A program made the position numbers and the translations under genes. From assembly GCA_021155965.1 (NCBI GenBank), contig JAJNBJ010000014.1:1-64000 (forward strand): DNA of 64,000 nt. The letters run 5' to 3'. The notes under the pieces were generated by a model, which had not been told where the DNA came from, did not search any database, and saw only the letters and a program-made list of their open reading frames with translations. This DNA comes from Flavipsychrobacter sp. GTDB lineage: Bacteria > Bacteroidota > Bacteroidia > Chitinophagales > Chitinophagaceae. Shown one piece after another: positions 17,141 to 27,200 of the stretch. Position 1 is the stretch's first letter, and every line of letters starts with the position of its first letter.

Positions 17141-17177
17141 TCGGCTATAGAGTTAAATAGTCAAAAAAGTGCAAAAA

Positions 17178-18998
17178 ATGAATAACGAGATTATTATTGA
17201 CGGGCCAAATGTAGCCCATGGTCATGAGGCAGCAACGGATCATCACGGTCATGAACACCATGAACAGCATTTTATATGGAAATATATTTTCAGCCAGGAC
17301 CATAAAATGATCTGTAAGCAGTTCCTGGTAACAGGTATCATTTGGGCCATCATCGGCGCAATGATGTCTGTATTTTTCCGTTTGCAGCTTGGCTTCCCTG
17401 ATTCTACATTCCCTATCATGGAGAAGTTCCTCGGTGACTGGGCCAAGGGAGGTAAATTATCTGCAGAGTTCTATTATGCGCTTGTTACCATGCATGGTAC
17501 CATATTGGTGTTCTTCGTGCTTACAGCCGGATTGAGCGGAACATTTGCGAACCTGCTTATTCCACTGCAGGTAGGTGCAAGGGACATGGCATCGCCGTTC
17601 ATGAACATGCTTTCTTATTGGTTCTTCTTCCTGGCTAGTGTATTGATGATGGTTTCCCTGTTTGTTGAAACAGGCCCGGCATCGGGAGGCTGGACAACGT
17701 ACCCCCCGCTCAGCGCTTTGAAAGAAGCTTCTATGGGTTCAGGTATTGGTATGGACCTGTGGCTGATGAGTATGGCTATATTCGTGGTGTCGGCGCTGTT
17801 GGGAGGCCTTAACTATATTTCTACAGTATTGAATATGCGTACAAAGGGCATGACGATGACACGCTTGCCGCTTACATGCTGGGCGTTATTCTTTACTGCT
17901 GTGCTTGGCGTACTTTCATTCCCTGTACTGTTCTCAGGCCTGGTGCTGCTGATATTCGACCGTAACTTCGGTACAAGCTTCTACCTGTCTGAAATATTTA
18001 TTGGAGGTAAAGCATTACCGCACATTGGTGGTTCAGCTATCCTTTACCAGCACTTGTTCTGGTTCCTTGGCCACCCCGAGGTGTACATCATCATGCTGCC
18101 GGGTATGGGTATGGCGTCAGAGGTGTTGGCTACACACAGCCGCAAACCGATCTTCGGTTATTTCGCAATGATCATTTCGCTGGTAGGTATCACGCTGCTT
18201 GCATTCGTAGTTTGGGCTCACCACATGTTCGTAACTGGTATGAGCCCATTCCTCGGGTCCATTTTCGTACTGCTTACCCTGCTTATTGCGGTGCCATCAG
18301 CGGTTAAGGTATTCAACTGGATAACTACTATATGGAGAGGTAATCTCCGTTTAAACCCTGCAATGCTGTTTGCACTTGGTTTCGTATCGTTGTTCATATC
18401 CGGTGGCCTTACCGGTATATTCCTTGGTAACTCAGCATTGGATATTCACCTGCATGATACTTACTTCGTTGTGGCGCACTTCCACATAGTAATGGGTGTG
18501 TCGGCGTTCTTTGGTATGTTCGCGGGTATTTACCACTGGTTCCCCAAGATGTTTGGCAGGTTCATGAATAATACGCTCGGTTATGTACACTTCTTCGTAA
18601 CGTTTGCCGGCGCGTACCTTATCTTCTGGCCTATGCACTACGAAGGTATTGCAGGTATGCCACGCCGCTACTACGATTACTCGGCATGGGAGTCGTTCAG
18701 GCATTTTCAGAGCATCAACGGCTTCATCAGCATTGTTGCGATGATCGTTTTCTTTACACAATTGTTGTTCGTTTACAACTTCTTTGTAAGCATGTACCGC
18801 GGCCGTAAGATGACCACTCTTAATCCATGGGGTTCTACTACACTTGAGTGGACCACACCGATCAACCCGGGCCATGGTAACTGGGTAGGTGAGATCCCAG
18901 AGGTACACCGCTGGCCTTATGATTACAGGGATGACGGACATGGCAACGACTTCATACCGCAAACAACGCCATTAAGGCCCGGAGAGGAAGCACATTAA
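17178..18998 (+). CDS. coxA: cytochrome c oxidase subunit I
   Basis: This is the catalytic heme-copper oxidase subunit (606 residues, 12 or more helices) that reduces O2 and pumps protons. Signature pieces are MHGTILVFF (heme a ligand helix region), GHPEVYIIMLPG with the CuB His and the cross-linked Tyr two turns on, WAHHMFV (two CuB His) and HDTYFVVAHFHIVMG (heme a3 and heme a His). The N-terminal cytosolic extension is His-rich (GHEAATDHHGHEHHEQH). ATG 17178 is preferred to GTG 17169. The operon ends here: cox subunits III and IV are not adjacent. Confidence 0.96.
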   Translation: MNNEIIIDGPNVAHGHEAATDHHGHEHHEQHFIWKYIFSQDHKMICKQFLVTGIIWAIIGAMMSVFFRLQLGFPDSTFPIMEKFLGDWAKGGKLSAEFYYALVTMHGTILVFFVLTAGLSGTFANLLIPLQVGARDMASPFMNMLSYWFFFLASVLMMVSLFVETGPASGGWTTYPPLSALKEASMGSGIGMDLWLMSMAIFVVSALLGGLNYISTVLNMRTKGMTMTRLPLTCWALFFTAVLGVLSFPVLFSGLVLLIFDRNFGTSFYLSEIFIGGKALPHIGGSAILYQHLFWFLGHPEVYIIMLPGMGMASEVLATHSRKPIFGYFAMIISLVGITLLAFVVWAHHMFVTGMSPFLGSIFVLLTLLIAVPSAVKVFNWITTIWRGNLRLNPAMLFALGFVSLFISGGLTGIFLGNSALDIHLHDTYFVVAHFHIVMGVSAFFGMFAGIYHWFPKMFGRFMNNTLGYVHFFVTFAGAYLIFWPMHYEGIAGMPRRYYDYSAWESFRHFQSINGFISIVAMIVFFTQLLFVYNFFVSMYRGRKMTTLNPWGSTTLEWTTPINPGHGNWVGEIPEVHRWPYDYRDDGHGNDFIPQTTPLRPGEEAH

Positions 18999-19018
18999 AA
19001 AGACAATACAATAAATAA

Positions 19019-19050
19019 AAGAAGCCCAAATTTATTTGGGTTTCTTTATT
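19019..19050 (+). terminator. intrinsic terminator of the act-cox operon
   Basis: A 12-bp stem (AGAAGCCCAAAT / ATTTGGGTTTCT, one G-T pair) with a TT loop is followed by a T-rich run. It lies 21 bases after the coxA stop and just before the next start. Confidence 0.85.
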
Positions 19051-19061
19051 TTTATGCAGGC

Positions 19062-20303
19062 ATGAACCGTTACCTTAACATATTCGTCCCACTTGTGCTT
19101 TTTTTGTTCCTGACCGCAATGCTGCCGGCGTTGCGGGGCATGGATTTTGATGTTGGGGTATTCAGGGAATGGGCACTTTATATTCACCAGAACGGCCTCA
19201 GGAATGCATATGGCAAAGTGGTCTACATGCCTGTTTACCAATACTGTATCTGGTTGTATGTGAAAGTAATGGGTACGGACCAGGCGATTGCAGAGCGTAT
19301 ATATTACCTGCGGTGCATCACTCTGGTGTTTGATTTCATAGGCATCTGGTATGTTTACAAATGGGTAAACAAGCGGTTTGCCTACTTTATTATCCTCGCA
19401 ATCTGCATACTGAATATTGGTTACACCTACGACACATTGATATGGGGGCAGGTAGACAGCATATTATCTGCGTTGGTCTTCATTACAATATATTATGCCT
19501 ATAAAGGCAATAACTTGCTGAGTTCAATATTTCTTGTAGTGGCGTTTAGTTTTAAAGTGCAGGCAATAGTGATAGTGCCGGTATGGGGACTCATGTTTTT
19601 GAACAACATAAAGAAGGGTGAGTTGCTAAAAACATTGGTGTATCCGGTGCTTGGGGCAGTAGCTGTTCAAATATTGATCGTTGTACCGTTCCTGTTAGGA
19701 AATTATGGGCTGAAGGAGATACTTGCGGTTATTACCAATTCTTTCCAGGTTTATCCGAGTATCTCTGTTAAGGCATCAAACATCTGGCACTGGATAGTGA
19801 GGGATAAGTTCCTGTTGTATGCAAATGATGCCGAAATATGGATATTTGGGCTAACCTATAAACAGGCAGGATTGATCTTATTTTTCACCAGCTCTTTTTT
19901 TGCGCTGCTACCAATGATGGCCTTGCTGTATAAAGGCTGGAAAACAGGCGGTAACTTTTTACGGACAAACAGGGAACTGGTATGGCTGACCAGCGCCCTG
20001 GTCTATCTCCTGTTCTACTTTTTTAATACGGAGATACACGAGCGTTATTGCCAGCCTGCTTTCATTTTTATAACAGCATACGCGTTCTATACTGATAGGT
20101 TTCTTGCGTATGTGTTGTTCAGTATTATGTATTTTTTGACCCTGGAGATATCAATAGAACATTTCCATTTGCCAAATTATGGGACGCTGATCTTTGATTT
20201 CAGGTTTTTATCTTCACTTACGGCCATCATCATTGTTTACCTGGGAGTGCGACTGTACAAATATTATAAGATAGCATTGGCACCTGCTGCTGCAACCGGA
20301 TAG
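19062..20303 (+). CDS. GT-C-type membrane glycosyltransferase-like protein
   Basis: A 413-residue polytopic membrane protein with about ten helices. The first loop holds FDVGVFREWA (Asp/Glu pattern, about residues 27-36), and later WGQVDSILSALVFITIYYA and FSFKVQAIVIVPVW are typical of GT-C glycosyltransferases related to Gpi18/PIG-V and GT87 mannosyltransferases, which use polyprenyl-linked sugars on the outer leaflet. The glycan and acceptor cannot be told from sequence. It begins right after the coxA terminator and ends one base from the convergent feoB stop. Confidence 0.65.
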   Translation: MNRYLNIFVPLVLFLFLTAMLPALRGMDFDVGVFREWALYIHQNGLRNAYGKVVYMPVYQYCIWLYVKVMGTDQAIAERIYYLRCITLVFDFIGIWYVYKWVNKRFAYFIILAICILNIGYTYDTLIWGQVDSILSALVFITIYYAYKGNNLLSSIFLVVAFSFKVQAIVIVPVWGLMFLNNIKKGELLKTLVYPVLGAVAVQILIVVPFLLGNYGLKEILAVITNSFQVYPSISVKASNIWHWIVRDKFLLYANDAEIWIFGLTYKQAGLILFFTSSFFALLPMMALLYKGWKTGGNFLRTNRELVWLTSALVYLLFYFFNTEIHERYCQPAFIFITAYAFYTDRFLAYVLFSIMYFLTLEISIEHFHLPNYGTLIFDFRFLSSLTAIIIVYLGVRLYKYYKIALAPAAATG

Positions 20304-20304
20304 C

Positions 20305-22416
20305 TTATTTCAGCAGCTGGTATACAAGCAGTGAACTTAAGTAGGCTATTCCAAACATATATAAGAACTGTATAGCGGGGTATTTCCAGCCATTGGTCTC
20401 ACGTTTTACTACTGCCAGGGTGCTCATACATTGCATTGCAAAAACGTAGAAAAGGAGTAGAGATAAGCCTGTTGCCAGCGTGTATACCGGTGAGCCATCA
20501 TTACGTTTCGCTTCACGCATTTTTTCACGCAAGGTCGTCTCGCCGGAATTAGTGTCACCTACACTATATAATGTGGCCATTGTGCCTACAAACACCTCGC
20601 GGGCAGCAAATGAAGTAATGAGCGCTATGCCTATCTTCCAATCGTAGCCAAGCGGGCGTATCAACGGCTCTATAGCATGCCCCATGATGCCGGCAAATGA
20701 GTTTTCCAGCCTGGCCGTTGCATGTTCTTGTTCTAATTCAGTTTTCTGCTCTGGGTGTTGCTGTATAAGTATAGCGTACTTTTCTTTTAATGCGGTCATT
20801 TTATCGGGCGGACCGAACGATGCCAGCGCCCAGAGTACCAACGACAATACGATGATCACCTTCCCCACATCCCTGATAAATATCTTGCCTTTTTCTATCA
20901 TCGTAATACCTACATTCTTCCACCGTGGGGCACGGTATATAGGTAGCTCCATCAGGAAGAAGGTTTTGTCTTTTGCTTTGATGAGGAAGTTCATAACACG
21001 TGCTACCAGCAATGCCATAAAAAAGCCAAGCAGGTATAAGCCCATCAATACAAGCCCCTGCAGGTTGAAAAGCCCGATATAGGTTTGACCGGGTATGACC
21101 AATGCAATGAGTATAGTGTAGACAGGTAATCTAGCAGAACAACTCATTAAGGGAGTCACCATAATAGTTATCAACCGTTCTTTCCTGTTTTGTATAGTAC
21201 GGGCAGCCATTACGGCTGGTACGGCGCATGCCATCCCGCTGATCAATGGCATCACAGCCCGTCCGTTAAGCCCGGCACTACGCATGAGACGGTCGGTGAG
21301 GAAACTGATGCGTGCCATATAGCCGCTGTCTTCGAGGACAGTGATCAGCCCGAACAATATCATGATCTGGGGCACGAACACAGCTACACCACTAACACCG
21401 GCGAGCAGACCATTAACAAGCAGGTCCCTGAAGAGTGTGTCGGGAAGTATTGAATTCAGATAATTGCCAAGCAAGGCAAAGCCTTGCTCCATCCAGTCCA
21501 TTGGGTATTGGGCAAGCCAGAAAATGCTTTGGAACAAAAGGAACAAAACTACCAGCAAAATGAGGTTGCCCCAAAGAGGATGGAGCAATAGTTTGTCAAT
21601 ACGCTCACTGGCTACCGCTTTTTTCATCGGGCTTTCCATGGCAACGCAATGCTGCATGATGGTATCTATACACTTATAGCGGAGCATGATCTCCTCTGCC
21701 TGTACTTTCGATTTATGAAAGTTCGCTTCACCAAGCAAAGCAGCAACTCTAATTCTCTGCGCTGCGTTGATGTGCTTTAGCTCAAGATAGTTACAGGCTA
21801 TATGCAATGCAGCGTAGTTGCTGTCCACATGGCATAACGTTTTTATTTCTTCAAGCCAGTCGCCTGTAAAGGAAGCAAGGTCAATAAAATCGGGGGAGGG
21901 GTGTATGTCGTAGGTATTGCTGATAGCTTTTTTCAACTGTGCAATACCTTTGCTTTTGCGGGGGTTAATAGGCACCACCGGCACGCCCATATGCCGCTCC
22001 AACTCAGGTATATCGATGGTAATACCTTTTTGCCGGGCAATATCCATCATGGTGAGGGCGATAACAACAGGTATCTTCAGGTCAATGATCTGCGTGCAGA
22101 ATAATAAATTGCGTTTGAGGTTGGATGCGTCAGCAATTACTACAATCAGATCAGGACGGTCGGTATTATGCTGGTTTAGGAGTACTTCATAAGTAACCTG
22201 CTCATCGGCACTCTTAGGATACAGACTGTACGTGCCAGGCAAGTCTAATATTTCGGCGGGCAGATTTTCGGATATTTTTGAAGAGCCCGTTTTTTTATCC
22301 ACCGTCACGCCCGGGAAGTTACCCACCTTCTGGTTAAGGCCGGTAAGCGAATTAAAAAGGGAACTTTTTCCGCTATTGGGGTTTCCCACCAATGCTATTG
22401 TAAACGGGCGTTGCAT
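20305..22416 (-). CDS. feoB: ferrous iron transporter FeoB
   Basis: FeoB imports Fe2+ across the inner membrane. The N-terminal G domain is complete (GNPNSGKS at residues 11-18, FPGVTVD switch I, DLPGTYSL G3), followed by a helical GDI domain and a transmembrane region with two Gate motifs, including SGMACAVPAVMAARTI. The 703 residues match stand-alone FeoB. No FeoA or FeoC domain is fused and none is adjacent, which is unusual but known. It converges with the glycosyltransferase gene with no room for a terminator. Confidence 0.95.
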   Translation of the reverse strand: MQRPFTIALVGNPNSGKSSLFNSLTGLNQKVGNFPGVTVDKKTGSSKISENLPAEILDLPGTYSLYPKSADEQVTYEVLLNQHNTDRPDLIVVIADASNLKRNLLFCTQIIDLKIPVVIALTMMDIARQKGITIDIPELERHMGVPVVPINPRKSKGIAQLKKAISNTYDIHPSPDFIDLASFTGDWLEEIKTLCHVDSNYAALHIACNYLELKHINAAQRIRVAALLGEANFHKSKVQAEEIMLRYKCIDTIMQHCVAMESPMKKAVASERIDKLLLHPLWGNLILLVVLFLLFQSIFWLAQYPMDWMEQGFALLGNYLNSILPDTLFRDLLVNGLLAGVSGVAVFVPQIMILFGLITVLEDSGYMARISFLTDRLMRSAGLNGRAVMPLISGMACAVPAVMAARTIQNRKERLITIMVTPLMSCSARLPVYTILIALVIPGQTYIGLFNLQGLVLMGLYLLGFFMALLVARVMNFLIKAKDKTFFLMELPIYRAPRWKNVGITMIEKGKIFIRDVGKVIIVLSLVLWALASFGPPDKMTALKEKYAILIQQHPEQKTELEQEHATARLENSFAGIMGHAIEPLIRPLGYDWKIGIALITSFAAREVFVGTMATLYSVGDTNSGETTLREKMREAKRNDGSPVYTLATGLSLLLFYVFAMQCMSTLAVVKRETNGWKYPAIQFLYMFGIAYLSSLLVYQLLK

Positions 22417-22504
22417 TAAGTGCGCAAATTTACAATAGAAAGAGGGGTTATAACCCTATGATTATGATACCATACAAATTTTTCCTGAATATGAAAACCG
22501 TTTC

Positions 22505-23203
22505 CTAGTGTTCATATAGCAAAAGTGTATAGATAAGCTCCTTGTTAAAAGCTCCCAGGTCAGCAGGTTTGCGGCTGGTGATGAACTGGCCGTAGTGTAC
22601 CACCTCCTTATCCACCCAATTGACACCGGCATTTTTGAGGTCTGTCTGTAAAGAAGGATAGGAGGTCATTGTTTTACCTTCCAGCATACCTGTTTCTATC
22701 AGTGTCTGTGCGCCATGGCAGATGGCAGCCACCGGTTTGCCGCAGTTAATGAAATGCTTGAGGAACATGATGGCGTCTTTATTCTGCCGCAGCTTATCGG
22801 GGTTCATCACCCCGCCGGGCAATATAACAGCATCGTAATGATCTGCCCTTGCTTCGCTGAGTGTTTTATCCACAGCAACGTCTTTGCCCCAATGTGTTTT
22901 ATTCCATCCTTTTATTTTTCCGTCATGAGGGCATATTACATCCACGTGGGCGCCTGCGGCCTCAAGTGCGTGCTTAGGGCTGAGCAGCTCTATCTCCTCA
23001 AAGCCATCTTCAGACAATATGGCCACATTAATGATCGCTTCATCTGCTATGGTATCTGTTTTTTCTTTAGGAGCTGCTGCTTTTTTGCCCCTGTATTTTT
23101 TTTTGAGCAGGTTTTCTTTTACCAAAACAGGCTCTGCCAAGACATCTGCCTGCATTGCTTTTATATCGTCCCCTGTCCGGGTATTCCTTATGGCCTTTTT
23201 CAT
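22505..23203 (-). CDS. DJ-1/PfpI family protein with basic N-terminal extension
   Basis: The core from about residue 58 (INVAILSEDGFEEIELLSP) is a class I glutamine amidotransferase-like fold of the DJ-1/PfpI family, whose members act as proteases, deglycases or chaperones under stress. The nucleophile elbow AAICHGAQ carries the Cys-His pair and DGFEEIE supplies the conserved acidic residue. The first 57 residues, rich in Lys (LLKKKYRGKKAAAPKEK), are not part of the fold and have no signal-peptide character. The protein is probably cytosolic. Monocistronic, facing away from the EGF-like gene. Confidence 0.85.
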   Translation of the reverse strand: MKKAIRNTRTGDDIKAMQADVLAEPVLVKENLLKKKYRGKKAAAPKEKTDTIADEAIINVAILSEDGFEEIELLSPKHALEAAGAHVDVICPHDGKIKGWNKTHWGKDVAVDKTLSEARADHYDAVILPGGVMNPDKLRQNKDAIMFLKHFINCGKPVAAICHGAQTLIETGMLEGKTMTSYPSLQTDLKNAGVNWVDKEVVHYGQFITSRKPADLGAFNKELIYTLLLYEH

Positions 23204-23374
23204 CTGAAAATGTTTTTATTAGTAGATATCCCGATCGGGTATAGTACTCCATTGGGATACCTAAAATTGTTATGCCGCCGCATTATGGTATTCTACAACT
23301 ATTTGTTAAACTATCGGTTTATACTTCATTCCCTGCATGCAACCCTTAATTTTATGAAGTAAAACAATAGCCAG

Positions 23375-23881
23375 ATGAAAATACTTAGCCGCATATTAAT
23401 AACTGCCATACTATTGTCAGGCACGCTTTACCTGACGCTTACCGGTTGCACTAAAAGTAAATGCGGGGGCGTGACCTGCCAGAATGGTGCGCCCTGTACG
23501 AACAATGTTTGCGTATGCCCAACCGGTTATTCGGGTACCAGTTGCGATAAAGGCTGGAGCGACAACCTGGTAGGCACCTATAATTGTACAAGGTCGGGTT
23601 GTGTGCCGGGTATGGCTGATGCAGGCACCTGGCAAAGCACTGTGACCAAGTCTGCAACAAACGGAGGCTATACGATCGAGATCTCCAATTTTGACCGTTC
23701 TGGTTTGAGGATATCTGCAACTATAGATAGCTTTGACAATATTCGCATCACGCCTGCAGGTTCCGGAAGTGGCACCAGCGCAACCGGCAGCTACGCTAAC
23801 GGAACAATAACACTTCATTACAGCACCTTTTCAGCAGGTACCATGTCTTACACCTGTAATATGAATATGGTGAAGTTGTAA
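23375..23881 (+). CDS. EGF-like domain lipoprotein
   Basis: This 168-residue lipoprotein has a signal peptide with lipobox TLTGC, then one EGF-like module with six Cys in order (C..C..C..C.C..C across residues about 29-55, including CVCPTGYSGTSC). The remaining 110 residues form a small beta-rich domain ending MSYTCNMNMVKL that I do not recognise by name. EGF modules of this kind occur in Bacteroidota surface lipoproteins, where they act as disulfide-stabilised spacers. Function unknown. It converges on the PaaG-like gene with five bases between stops. Confidence 0.75.
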   Translation: MKILSRILITAILLSGTLYLTLTGCTKSKCGGVTCQNGAPCTNNVCVCPTGYSGTSCDKGWSDNLVGTYNCTRSGCVPGMADAGTWQSTVTKSATNGGYTIEISNFDRSGLRISATIDSFDNIRITPAGSGSGTSATGSYANGTITLHYSTFSAGTMSYTCNMNMVKL

Positions 23882-23886
23882 ACGGC

Positions 23887-24663
23887 TTACTTACCTTTAA
23901 ATACCGGCTTCCGCTTTTCGAGAAATGCCTGCACACCTTCTTTAAAGTCGTAGGAGCTGCCTGCCTGCATTTGTATTTCTTTTTCTGCGGCCAGTTGCTG
24001 CTGTAAATTATTGCTGAATGTTTGATTGAGCAGCCTCTTGGTGAGGCCAATACCTTTAGTGGGCATTTGGGCAAGGGTTAGAGCCATTTTTCTGCTTTCT
24101 TCGCGGAATGTATCATCAGGAAAACATTTATAAGCCATCCCCATAGCCACAGCATCTTTGCCGCTCACTTTATCTCCTGTCATCATTAGCGCGGCTGCGC
24201 GCTGCATGCCCACCAGCCTTGGCAGGAAATAAGTACCTCCGCTATCCGGTATCAAACCTATTTTGCTGAATGCCTGCAGGAAAGAAGCGCTCTCTGCAGC
24301 AACAACTATATCGCAAGCAAGGGCTATGTTTGCCCCGGCCCCGGCTGCAACCCCATTAACGGCAGCAATGATAGGTTTCTCTATGTTGCGCAGTCGGAGG
24401 ATAGTAGGATCATAACATTCATCAATAATGCGCCCGAAATCTTCAGGCGTGGGGTTTGAAGCCTCAGCAAGGTCCTGTCCGGCACAAAAACCTTTGCCTT
24501 CACCCGTAAGATATATACAGCGTATCTCATCATCTTTCTCACACTCATCAAGATAGCCTTGCAGGGCAAGTGCCATATCTCGGTTGTAGCTGTTATATTT
24601 ATCCGGGCGGTTGAGGGAGATCCAACCAACGCCATTTTCTTTCTGAAACAGGACAGTATTCAT
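23887..24663 (-). CDS. enoyl-CoA hydratase/isomerase, PaaG-like
   Basis: A crotonase-superfamily enzyme of 258 residues. The oxyanion-hole strands GKGFCAGQDL and NGVAAGAGANIALACD and the helix SKIGLIPDSGGTYFLPRLVG match PaaG, the isomerase that converts the ring epoxide of phenylacetyl-CoA to an oxepin, more closely than generic enoyl-CoA hydratases. The rest of the phenylacetate pathway is not in the window, so a general role in acyl-CoA degradation is also possible. The gene lies 23 bases upstream (in map terms) of the receptor gene on the same strand and could be co-transcribed after it. Confidence 0.85.
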   Translation of the reverse strand: MNTVLFQKENGVGWISLNRPDKYNSYNRDMALALQGYLDECEKDDEIRCIYLTGEGKGFCAGQDLAEASNPTPEDFGRIIDECYDPTILRLRNIEKPIIAAVNGVAAGAGANIALACDIVVAAESASFLQAFSKIGLIPDSGGTYFLPRLVGMQRAAALMMTGDKVSGKDAVAMGMAYKCFPDDTFREESRKMALTLAQMPTKGIGLTKRLLNQTFSNNLQQQLAAEKEIQMQAGSSYDFKEGVQAFLEKRKPVFKGK

Positions 24664-24686
24664 GATCCAAAGGTAGTTTGAAAAAA

Positions 24687-27101
24687 CTATTTTGTCGTTT
24701 CTGTATGCCGTTTCGTCCCAAAATCTATCCGGTAATAGAATATAGGCAGGAAGCCAAGCTGGTATTGGTAATAGAAAGGCTGTCCCGTTTGCTGGTATAG
24801 TCCGTAACTATACGATTGCGAGAGTATATTTTTTGTGTTAAAAATATTCACAAGATCCAGCCCAATTTCATGCGTCACCTTCTTTGAGTTAAAGCGTGCC
24901 CCTACCTTCAGGTCTGTACGGAAGTATGGGGTAAATTGCAGTGTATTGCGGAGGCTGTCAATGATAATGGCATCTCCATATACATTAGAAGCAGCTGTGT
25001 CGACAGGTGAATACAGTTTACCGCCAATAAATGTAACTTTTACGCCTGTTATCAGGGTGCCGTATTTGCCTATTTTCTTTTCGTAGCCGCCTAATACATT
25101 TACGGCGTAGCGGGTATTATAGTCCGTATTGCGGTACACGCCATCGTTGCCCATCGCTTTTGAATCAAACAGCGAGCCGGTGAACAATACATAATAGTGG
25201 TGGCTGAATTTTTTCTCCAGTGTAAATTCTATGCCATAGTTATAACCTGTGCCCAGGTTCTTTAAAGTATCCGGGAAGTAACGCGAGTAACCTGTACCCT
25301 GGTTCAATACTGAATACGATGCTCCTGCCCTTGTTTCTATTGGTACATCGAACAGGTATTGGTAATATGCCTCAAACCTTATGCGTACATCATTGGAGAT
25401 GACGTGATCATACCCGGCTACAAGATGATGGCTGCGTGTGAAGCCAATGTCATAATTCTTCATCACTGAAGAAGGGCTTCCTGTATCGTGCGCAAAGTAA
25501 ATATACAGTGGCTGCATCTGGCTGTGCAGTCCATAGCCTGCGGTAATTATATTGTTCTCATCAAGCGCCCAGCGCATACCCAGGCGTGGCTCAATAGCGC
25601 TTGAGCTGTTGTGTGTAAGGTATTGGGCATGCAGTCCGCCGGTAAGGGTGAGTTTATCCGATGGGCGGTACTTATACTGTACATATACCTGTGCAAGATC
25701 GGTGCTGCCTTTAAAATTTTCGCGGTGCTGCCAGTCCTGCCGTGCTGGTGGGTATTGCCGGCTGCTGTCTACAAAATTCAGGTTGTAGTAATTGTTGATG
25801 ATACCTACGCGCAATGTTTGCCTGGCAGATAATTTTTTATTCATGTACCAATGTGCTGCGGTAGAGCCTGTGAAGAATTTGTACCCCAAAATATGCTTCA
25901 GGGAGTCTGTAAGGTATGTTGCAGGGTCTCGGTATACATATTCATGGCGCGAATAAATATCGTTAGCTGTTTGTGCAATGCTGAATTTGGTATAAGTATT
26001 CTGGTTGAAAGTATGGCTGAAGGTAGCACCAACTACACCTGTATTAGAGACAAAATACTGGTCGCGGTCATCCTCGCCATACAGCTCTTCTGATTTCTTG
26101 GTGAGGGTACTTACCACCAGGTCTATATTGCTCAACCCACCAATGCCGAAAAATGCCAGGTTGGATTTCTTGCCTATTGGCAAGTTAACTTTAAATGTAG
26201 CGTCCTGGTAATTAGGGACAGAAGATGTACCGATCTTTATGTTTAATCCCTGGAATATTGCCAGTGTAGAGTAGCGGTATAAGAACATATAGGATGAACC
26301 CTTTTTCCGCGATATAGGCCCTTCAGCAGCCAACTCAGTGCCCAGGAAGCCAAACTGCCCGGTAAATTCATGGCGGTCATTGTTGCCATTACGCAGCTTT
26401 ACATCAAATACTCCCCCTATTGCATTCCCATATTCTCCCGGGAAAGCGCTCATAAAGAAATCGCTGTTGGCAAGCGTTTTACTGTTGATCATGCACACAG
26501 GCCCGCCTGTTGTGCCGGCTATCGAGAAGTGGTTGGGGTTAGGTATATCAATGCCTTCCATGCGCCAAAGTACGCCTTGCGGGCTGTTACCACGTATAAT
26601 AATGTCGTTCCTTGAATCATCGCCACCCTGCGTGCCTGCAAAATTAGACGCCATGCGCGCGGGATCGGATCGGCTGCCTGCATAGCGTTCAGTCTCCTGC
26701 ACGTCGAAGGTCTTTGTGCTTACTACCGCCATTTCATTGATGTGTTCCCGCTTCCTGCTCACTGTTATCTCTTTCATCTTCACAGCAGATTCTTCCATTT
26801 CTACTGGTACTATAACTTCTTTGGCAGATGTTACAAGTATATCGTTTAGCGTAACACTTTGATAGCCCAAATAGGTGATGGAAAGTGTATATTTCCCTAC
26901 CGGCACATTCTCTATTGTGTATTTGCCATCGGCATCTGATACTGTACCCATGGAGGGGGTTATGTTGCTGATACTGACAGTGACACCAATAAGAGGTGTT
27001 TTAGATTCCTTGTCAACAATAGTGCCTTTTATGCGTTGTGTACGCTGCGCAAAACACAATACGGGCACCAGTAAAAGCAGCAGGAAAATGTTTTTAACCA
27101 T
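24687..27101 (-). CDS. TonB-dependent receptor with carboxypeptidase-like N-domain
   Basis: An 804-residue outer-membrane receptor. A signal peptide (to CFAQ) is followed by a CarboxypepD_reg-like beta domain (IKGTIVDKESKTPLIGVTV, about residues 23-105), a plug domain (RNDIIIRGNSPQGVLWRMEG, about 160-185) and a long beta-barrel ending with an aromatic-rich C-terminus. There is no SusD partner next to it, so it is not a SusCD polysaccharide pair; the ligand (siderophore, vitamin, metal or peptide) is unknown. It is divergent from the amidohydrolase gene with about 100 bases between starts. Confidence 0.9.
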   Translation of the reverse strand: MVKNIFLLLLLVPVLCFAQRTQRIKGTIVDKESKTPLIGVTVSISNITPSMGTVSDADGKYTIENVPVGKYTLSITYLGYQSVTLNDILVTSAKEVIVPVEMEESAVKMKEITVSRKREHINEMAVVSTKTFDVQETERYAGSRSDPARMASNFAGTQGGDDSRNDIIIRGNSPQGVLWRMEGIDIPNPNHFSIAGTTGGPVCMINSKTLANSDFFMSAFPGEYGNAIGGVFDVKLRNGNNDRHEFTGQFGFLGTELAAEGPISRKKGSSYMFLYRYSTLAIFQGLNIKIGTSSVPNYQDATFKVNLPIGKKSNLAFFGIGGLSNIDLVVSTLTKKSEELYGEDDRDQYFVSNTGVVGATFSHTFNQNTYTKFSIAQTANDIYSRHEYVYRDPATYLTDSLKHILGYKFFTGSTAAHWYMNKKLSARQTLRVGIINNYYNLNFVDSSRQYPPARQDWQHRENFKGSTDLAQVYVQYKYRPSDKLTLTGGLHAQYLTHNSSSAIEPRLGMRWALDENNIITAGYGLHSQMQPLYIYFAHDTGSPSSVMKNYDIGFTRSHHLVAGYDHVISNDVRIRFEAYYQYLFDVPIETRAGASYSVLNQGTGYSRYFPDTLKNLGTGYNYGIEFTLEKKFSHHYYVLFTGSLFDSKAMGNDGVYRNTDYNTRYAVNVLGGYEKKIGKYGTLITGVKVTFIGGKLYSPVDTAASNVYGDAIIIDSLRNTLQFTPYFRTDLKVGARFNSKKVTHEIGLDLVNIFNTKNILSQSYSYGLYQQTGQPFYYQYQLGFLPIFYYRIDFGTKRHTETTK

Positions 27102-27200
27102 GGTTTGTACGATTGCAGCAAGAAAGATAGGTAAAGAAAGAAATATTTAATAACCTTAGGGTTGGTAATGCCTATATTTACGGGAGAAAAATTATTAAGG

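Noticed and set aside
24687-27101. SusC/RagA polysaccharide receptor
   Set aside because: No SusD partner and length (804 residues) shorter than usual SusC; kept as a general TonB-dependent receptor.
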